Made by a program: the position numbers and the translations under genes
The notes under the pieces: generated by a model
Database searches by the model: none
The model's input: the letters and a program-made list of their open reading frames with translations, nothing else
What the model was told of the DNA's origin: nothing
Part shown: positions 5,768 to 8,124 of the stretch, in pieces
Layout: each line of letters begins with the position of its first letter
How positions within the stretch are numbered: position 1 is the stretch's first letter
Assembly: GCA_031270525.1 (NCBI GenBank)
Contig: JAISXN010000033.1
Coordinates: 1-8,124 of the forward strand
Direction: 5' to 3'
DNA: 8,124 nt
Source of the DNA: Candidatus Symbiothrix sp.
GTDB taxonomy: Bacteria; Bacteroidota; Bacteroidia; Bacteroidales; Azobacteroidaceae

Positions 5768-5807
5768 AATTAAATCCGTCATTCTCAATTCTCAACTCTC
5801 AATTCTC
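5718..5807. repeat. Inverted heptamer array at the adaptor / ATPase junction
   Basis: The left arm 5718-5749 is AATTGAG three times, AGTTGAG, AATT. The core is 5750-5780. The right arm 5781-5807 is ATTCTC, AATTCTC, AACTCTC, AATTCTC. Bases 5729-5749 are an exact reverse complement of 5787-5807 (21 bp), again with the variant heptamer matched in register. On the coding strand the first arm ends the adaptor gene (TGA at 5785-5787), the core supplies a start codon, and the second arm encodes the ATPase leader. Confidence 0.92.
5751..5788 (-). repeat. Copy 2 of the duplicated start-codon block
   Basis: Identical to 3600-3638 except for one missing T. It carries in-frame ATGs at 5767 and 5758 for the downstream ATPase and lies between the two heptamer arms. 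The missing T changes the frame relation: here the upstream gene stops in the heptamer arm at 5785, whereas in copy 1 the upstream gene reads through the block to an ATGA overlap. Confidence 0.9.
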
Positions 5808-6690
5808 CATGCATTCCAATTTTCAGGTATCCATCGTTTTTCACGGCGATTTTTACCGCATAAACCAAATTAGCGCGTTCGTCCTTTGTTAGAATGGTAC
5901 GTGGCGTAAATTCCGCCTTTTCGGAAATCCAGGTAACAGTTCCTGCGTATGGCTTCATATCTTTTTTCCCGAAATCGGCAAACACGGAAACTTCCTGATT
6001 CAGTTTCAATTGGTTCAATTGGTCGGCAGTAATGTAGGCGCGTAAAAAAATCCGGTCTAAATCGGCGATTTTGAACAGCACTTTCCCCTGTCCCACGACT
6101 TCACCTTTTTCGACGTATTTTCCCAGTACAATACCGTCTATCGGACTGGAAACGATACTTTTCCGTATCATATCGTCGATCTGTTCCACTTGCGCCTGAA
6201 TACTTAAAGATTCCGCCGAAACGCTTTTGTTATTATTCTGCAAACTCTCTGTTTGAGCCGCTAATTGCCGTTGCAAAACATCAATCGAAGATTGAATGTC
6301 GTCCACTTGTTTCTGCGTTGCTGCGTTGAGTTTCAATAAATTATCGAAACGGGTCAATTCCGTTTGCTGCTTCTCAATCTGCTGTTTGAGCGACGCAATT
6401 TGCAGGGAAATGTTATAACTGCGACTGTCAACCGCTTTCATCCCGGCCAACAATTGCTTTCTCTTCAAATATAACTGAACCGTATCAACCAGTCCGACAG
6501 GTTCGCAGGCTTTTAATGATTGACCTTCTTCGACGTTAAGCGTCATCACTTGTCCGGCAACTTGCGATGAAACAAGTACTTCCGTTGCCTCAAAAGTTCC
6601 CGAAGCATCATAATTTCCCTTCTTTGTTCCGCAACTAACCGTTGTAAGAAAAACAATCACAAATAAAATAATATTCCCAATACTTCTCAT
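5785..6690 (-). CDS. Periplasmic adaptor (membrane fusion) lipoprotein, HlyD/YbhG family
   Basis: A 301-residue adaptor linking the ABC permeases to the outer-membrane channel. Residues 1-19 are a hydrophobic signal with the lipobox-like TTVSC (Cys20), so it is probably a lipid-anchored periplasmic protein. After the first lipoyl half-motif (about 30-65, VLVSSQVAGQVMTLNVEEGQ) comes a helical hairpin (about 72-165, rich in Q, L and S). The second lipoyl half follows (SSPIDGIVLGKYVEKGEVV), then a beta-barrel region and a closing segment with AEFTPRTILTKDER, a motif shared with YbhG. The protein ends GMHGELRVEN; the last residues after GMHG are encoded by heptamers and the TGA lies inside the repeat, so the native C-terminus may have been replaced. 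The start ATG 6688-6690 gives a proper signal peptide. It follows tolC by 46 bp and precedes its ATPase by 17 bp. YbhG-type adaptors work with two-ATPase-domain, two-permease exporters, which fits the neighbours. Confidence 0.92.
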   Translation of the reverse strand: MRSIGNIILFVIVFLTTVSCGTKKGNYDASGTFEATEVLVSSQVAGQVMTLNVEEGQSLKACEPVGLVDTVQLYLKRKQLLAGMKAVDSRSYNISLQIASLKQQIEKQQTELTRFDNLLKLNAATQKQVDDIQSSIDVLQRQLAAQTESLQNNNKSVSAESLSIQAQVEQIDDMIRKSIVSSPIDGIVLGKYVEKGEVVGQGKVLFKIADLDRIFLRAYITADQLNQLKLNQEVSVFADFGKKDMKPYAGTVTWISEKAEFTPRTILTKDERANLVYAVKIAVKNDGYLKIGMHGELRVEN

Positions 6691-6703
6691 AATATATAAT
6701 TTT

Positions 6704-6742
6704 AATTCTCAATTCTCAACTCTCAATTCTCAACTCTCAATT
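6704..6742. repeat. Single heptamer arm between tolC-like and adaptor genes
   Basis: AATTCTC, AATTCTC, AACTCTC, AATTCTC, AACTCTC, AATT in unbroken register (5.6 units). No inverted partner is present at this junction, unlike the others. The TGA stop of the TolC-like gene (6737-6739) lies inside it. In the transcript it is the GAGAATT-type arm and could pair only with return arms farther downstream. Confidence 0.92.
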
Positions 6743-7996
6743 ATTCCCCGTGTTTTTTAATTTATAAATCGCTATCAATAAATCAATTTCATGCGCTGCT
6801 TTCGTTTGTCGCGCTATATCTTCGCGGCTGATTTCCTGCAACAAATCCGTGACGGTCATCGTGCCGTTGCTTACTTTGGCTTCCGCCGCTTTCCGGATAT
6901 TTTCGCGCAAGGCGATAATCTCGCCGTCATCTTTCATCAAATCCAGAATCCGTTTGATATCTTTGTTTTCACGGCTTTCGGTCAATCGGATATTATAAAG
7001 GAACAGTTCGCGTTGCGTATTGACCTGGTTTTTACTCACTTCGATTTTGCGAAAATCGTTTTTCTGCGTATAAAGCGAACCGAAGTTCCAGCTCAAACGA
7101 ATACCGCCAATATAAAACGGTTCAAATTTATTGGATAACATGTTCAGCGCCGGACGACCGAATCCGCCCTGTACGAACAAACCCAATTTAGGCATATAAC
7201 CCGACCGGATCAGCTGTTTCTGAGAATCGAACAAATTGTTTTGCGCCTCAAACAATTGTAATTCGGGACGATTGTTTGTTGAGAAAACGTCCGGCAGAGC
7301 GACGGCAGGTTTCACCAGGGAAACATTGCTGTCAAGCGTTTCGCCAATCATAATGGCCAGCATATCCACATAAGCCGCACGCGTTGCCAGCAATTGTATA
7401 TGCGCCTGTTTCACATTGAGTTGTTCCACTTTGACGGCGTCGAGATCGGCAGCGTTAGCAAGGCCGTTTTCGATATAACCGGCAACTTTCAGGCGGTTGC
7501 GTTCCAATTCGCCGGTAAGCAGTCGATTTTGCTCCAACTGCACATCAAACAACAGAATACCGAAAAATAACTGATTGACTCGTTCTTCAATGGCGTACAA
7601 TTCCACTTCCAACTGTTTTTCTTCCACTTCGGAATTTATTTCGATGATACGTTTCTGCGAACGCACGGCGCCTCCATCCCAAAGTAACTGATTAGCTTCT
7701 GCCACAGCCGTATATTGATTTTTGTGGAGGGTGGGAATATCCAAACCCGGAACTTGGATGGGGATTTTTACTACGTCCGATTGATAAGTCGCTTTCGCAC
7801 TCACTTGTAATTGAGGCAAATAAGCTTTTTGTGCATTGGAGAGACTGTAATTCTTTGCCTGCTCAATCAAATTGTATTTTTTAATGAGCGGGTAATTGTT
7901 CCGCGCTTTTTCCTGACATTCCTCAATCGTTAACTGCGAGAAAGATTCCGGACCAAAACCGGCGGACAAGATAAGTAAAATGATTAGACGTTTCAT
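6737..7996 (-). CDS. TolC-family outer-membrane efflux channel
   Basis: A 419-residue outer-membrane factor when started at ATG 7994-7996. Residues 1-20 (MKRLIILLILSAGFGPESFS) form a signal peptide with likely cleavage before Gln21. Two outer-membrane efflux repeats (OEP type) follow: LTIEECQEKARNNYPLIKKY opens the first, and the middle segment from about residue 222 (NNRPELQLFEAQNNLFDSQKQL) opens the second. Long amphipathic helices and short beta segments (for example FYIGGIRLSWNFG) fit a TolC-like barrel and tunnel. The length is usual for the family in Bacteroidota. A GTG at 8003-8005 three codons upstream is in frame, but starting there would put extra residues before the MKRL signal start. 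The gene begins 5 nt after the stop of the preceding gene, indicating one operon, and ends inside a heptamer array. It supplies the outer-membrane exit for the exporter. Confidence 0.92.
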   Translation of the reverse strand: MKRLIILLILSAGFGPESFSQLTIEECQEKARNNYPLIKKYNLIEQAKNYSLSNAQKAYLPQLQVSAKATYQSDVVKIPIQVPGLDIPTLHKNQYTAVAEANQLLWDGGAVRSQKRIIEINSEVEEKQLEVELYAIEERVNQLFFGILLFDVQLEQNRLLTGELERNRLKVAGYIENGLANAADLDAVKVEQLNVKQAHIQLLATRAAYVDMLAIMIGETLDSNVSLVKPAVALPDVFSTNNRPELQLFEAQNNLFDSQKQLIRSGYMPKLGLFVQGGFGRPALNMLSNKFEPFYIGGIRLSWNFGSLYTQKNDFRKIEVSKNQVNTQRELFLYNIRLTESRENKDIKRILDLMKDDGEIIALRENIRKAAEAKVSNGTMTVTDLLQEISREDIARQTKAAHEIDLLIAIYKLKNTGNN

Positions 7997-8001
7997 ATAA
8001 C

Positions 8002-8124
8002 TCACAATTTCAAACTGTTAATAATTGTATTTACATTACTTTGTTTCCGGTCATCCAAAAAACTTTGCAGTGCGCCGGACATGTTTTCATCCTTGGTATC
8101 AAAAAGAATTTCTGCACCGATGAA
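8002..8124 (-). CDS. C-terminal fragment of the upstream gene, probably a TetR/AcrR-family regulator
   Basis: The minus-strand frame is open from the window edge for 40 codons and ends in TGA at 8002-8004, 5 nt before the TolC-like start. The visible residues include FIGAEILFDTKDENMSGAL and end NSLKL. They look like the amphipathic last helices of a soluble protein, with no membrane segment or signal. The DNA-binding part is outside the window. The TetR call rests mainly on context: YbhG/YbhF/YbhS/YbhR-type operons commonly begin with a TetR-family repressor (CecR/YbiH in E. coli), and the length and character of this tail are compatible. That the codons belong to a gene is likely; the family is inference. 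Confidence 0.5.
   Translation of the reverse strand, partial: FIGAEILFDTKDENMSGALQSFLDDRKQSNVNTIINSLKL

Noticed and set aside
5780..5788. TTG 5788 or ATG 5782 as the start of the first ATPase
   Set aside because: Both lie in or directly beside the repeat arm that ends the adaptor gene. The ATG-AAA-CAG-ATG start at 5767 is shared with the permease copy, where it overlaps a stop codon in the usual way.
2405..6742. CRISPR-like repeat arrays
   Set aside because: Units are 7 bp and contiguous, without unique spacers. The arms are inverted and sit at gene junctions, and there are no cas genes.

Overview
The window looks like a chromosomal segment from a member of the Bacteroidota, most likely Bacteroidales. 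The base composition is moderately AT-rich, Shine-Dalgarno sites are essentially absent, and the protein sequences and gene order fit that group. The genus cannot be named from this sequence alone.

Layout. Positions 1-1257 (+) hold the C-terminal two thirds of a U32-family (RlhA/TrhP-type) RNA hydroxylation protein. It converges on a minus-strand operon that fills the rest of the window. In transcription order (right to left) the operon contains: the 3' end of a probable regulator (8124-8002), a TolC-type outer-membrane protein (7996-6737), a periplasmic HlyD/YbhG-type adaptor lipoprotein (6690-5785), an ABC ATPase (5767-4871), a small 23S-rRNA-intervening-sequence-type four-helix-bundle protein (4813-4451), a second ABC ATPase (4464-3613), and two ABC-2 permeases (3616/3511-2471 and 2395-1283). 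Without the four-helix-bundle gene this is a tripartite efflux system of the YbhG-YbhF-YbhS-YbhR type. YbhF is split into two proteins and a dedicated TolC is added: two unequal ATPases drive a permease heterodimer, and the adaptor connects it to the outer-membrane channel.

The striking feature is a family of 7-bp repeats (GAGAATT and variants in the transcript sense, AATTCTC in the return arm). They occupy all the internal junctions of the operon from tolC down to the last permease and occur nowhere else in the window. At three places they form inverted arms around a short core. At a fourth, a perfect 33-bp inverted repeat encloses the four-helix-bundle gene, giving a 466-bp unit (4419-4884). 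A lone arm lies between tolC and the adaptor gene. The forward arm has a TGA stop in every frame. The return arm is open in every frame and encodes a 7-residue repeat (N-S-Q-F-S-I-L). Several operon proteins therefore end in, or begin with, repeat-encoded residues. The element at 4419-4884 may be a mobile or RNA-processed unit related to rRNA intervening sequences, and the other palindromes may be its reduced derivatives. This is inference.

Other points of note: the first permease gene has an in-frame TAG in place of the conserved Glu of its N-terminal elbow helix; a 38-base block carrying a start codon is duplicated at two junctions; and the two ATPases have complementary degenerate motifs that predict one active and one degenerate ATP site.
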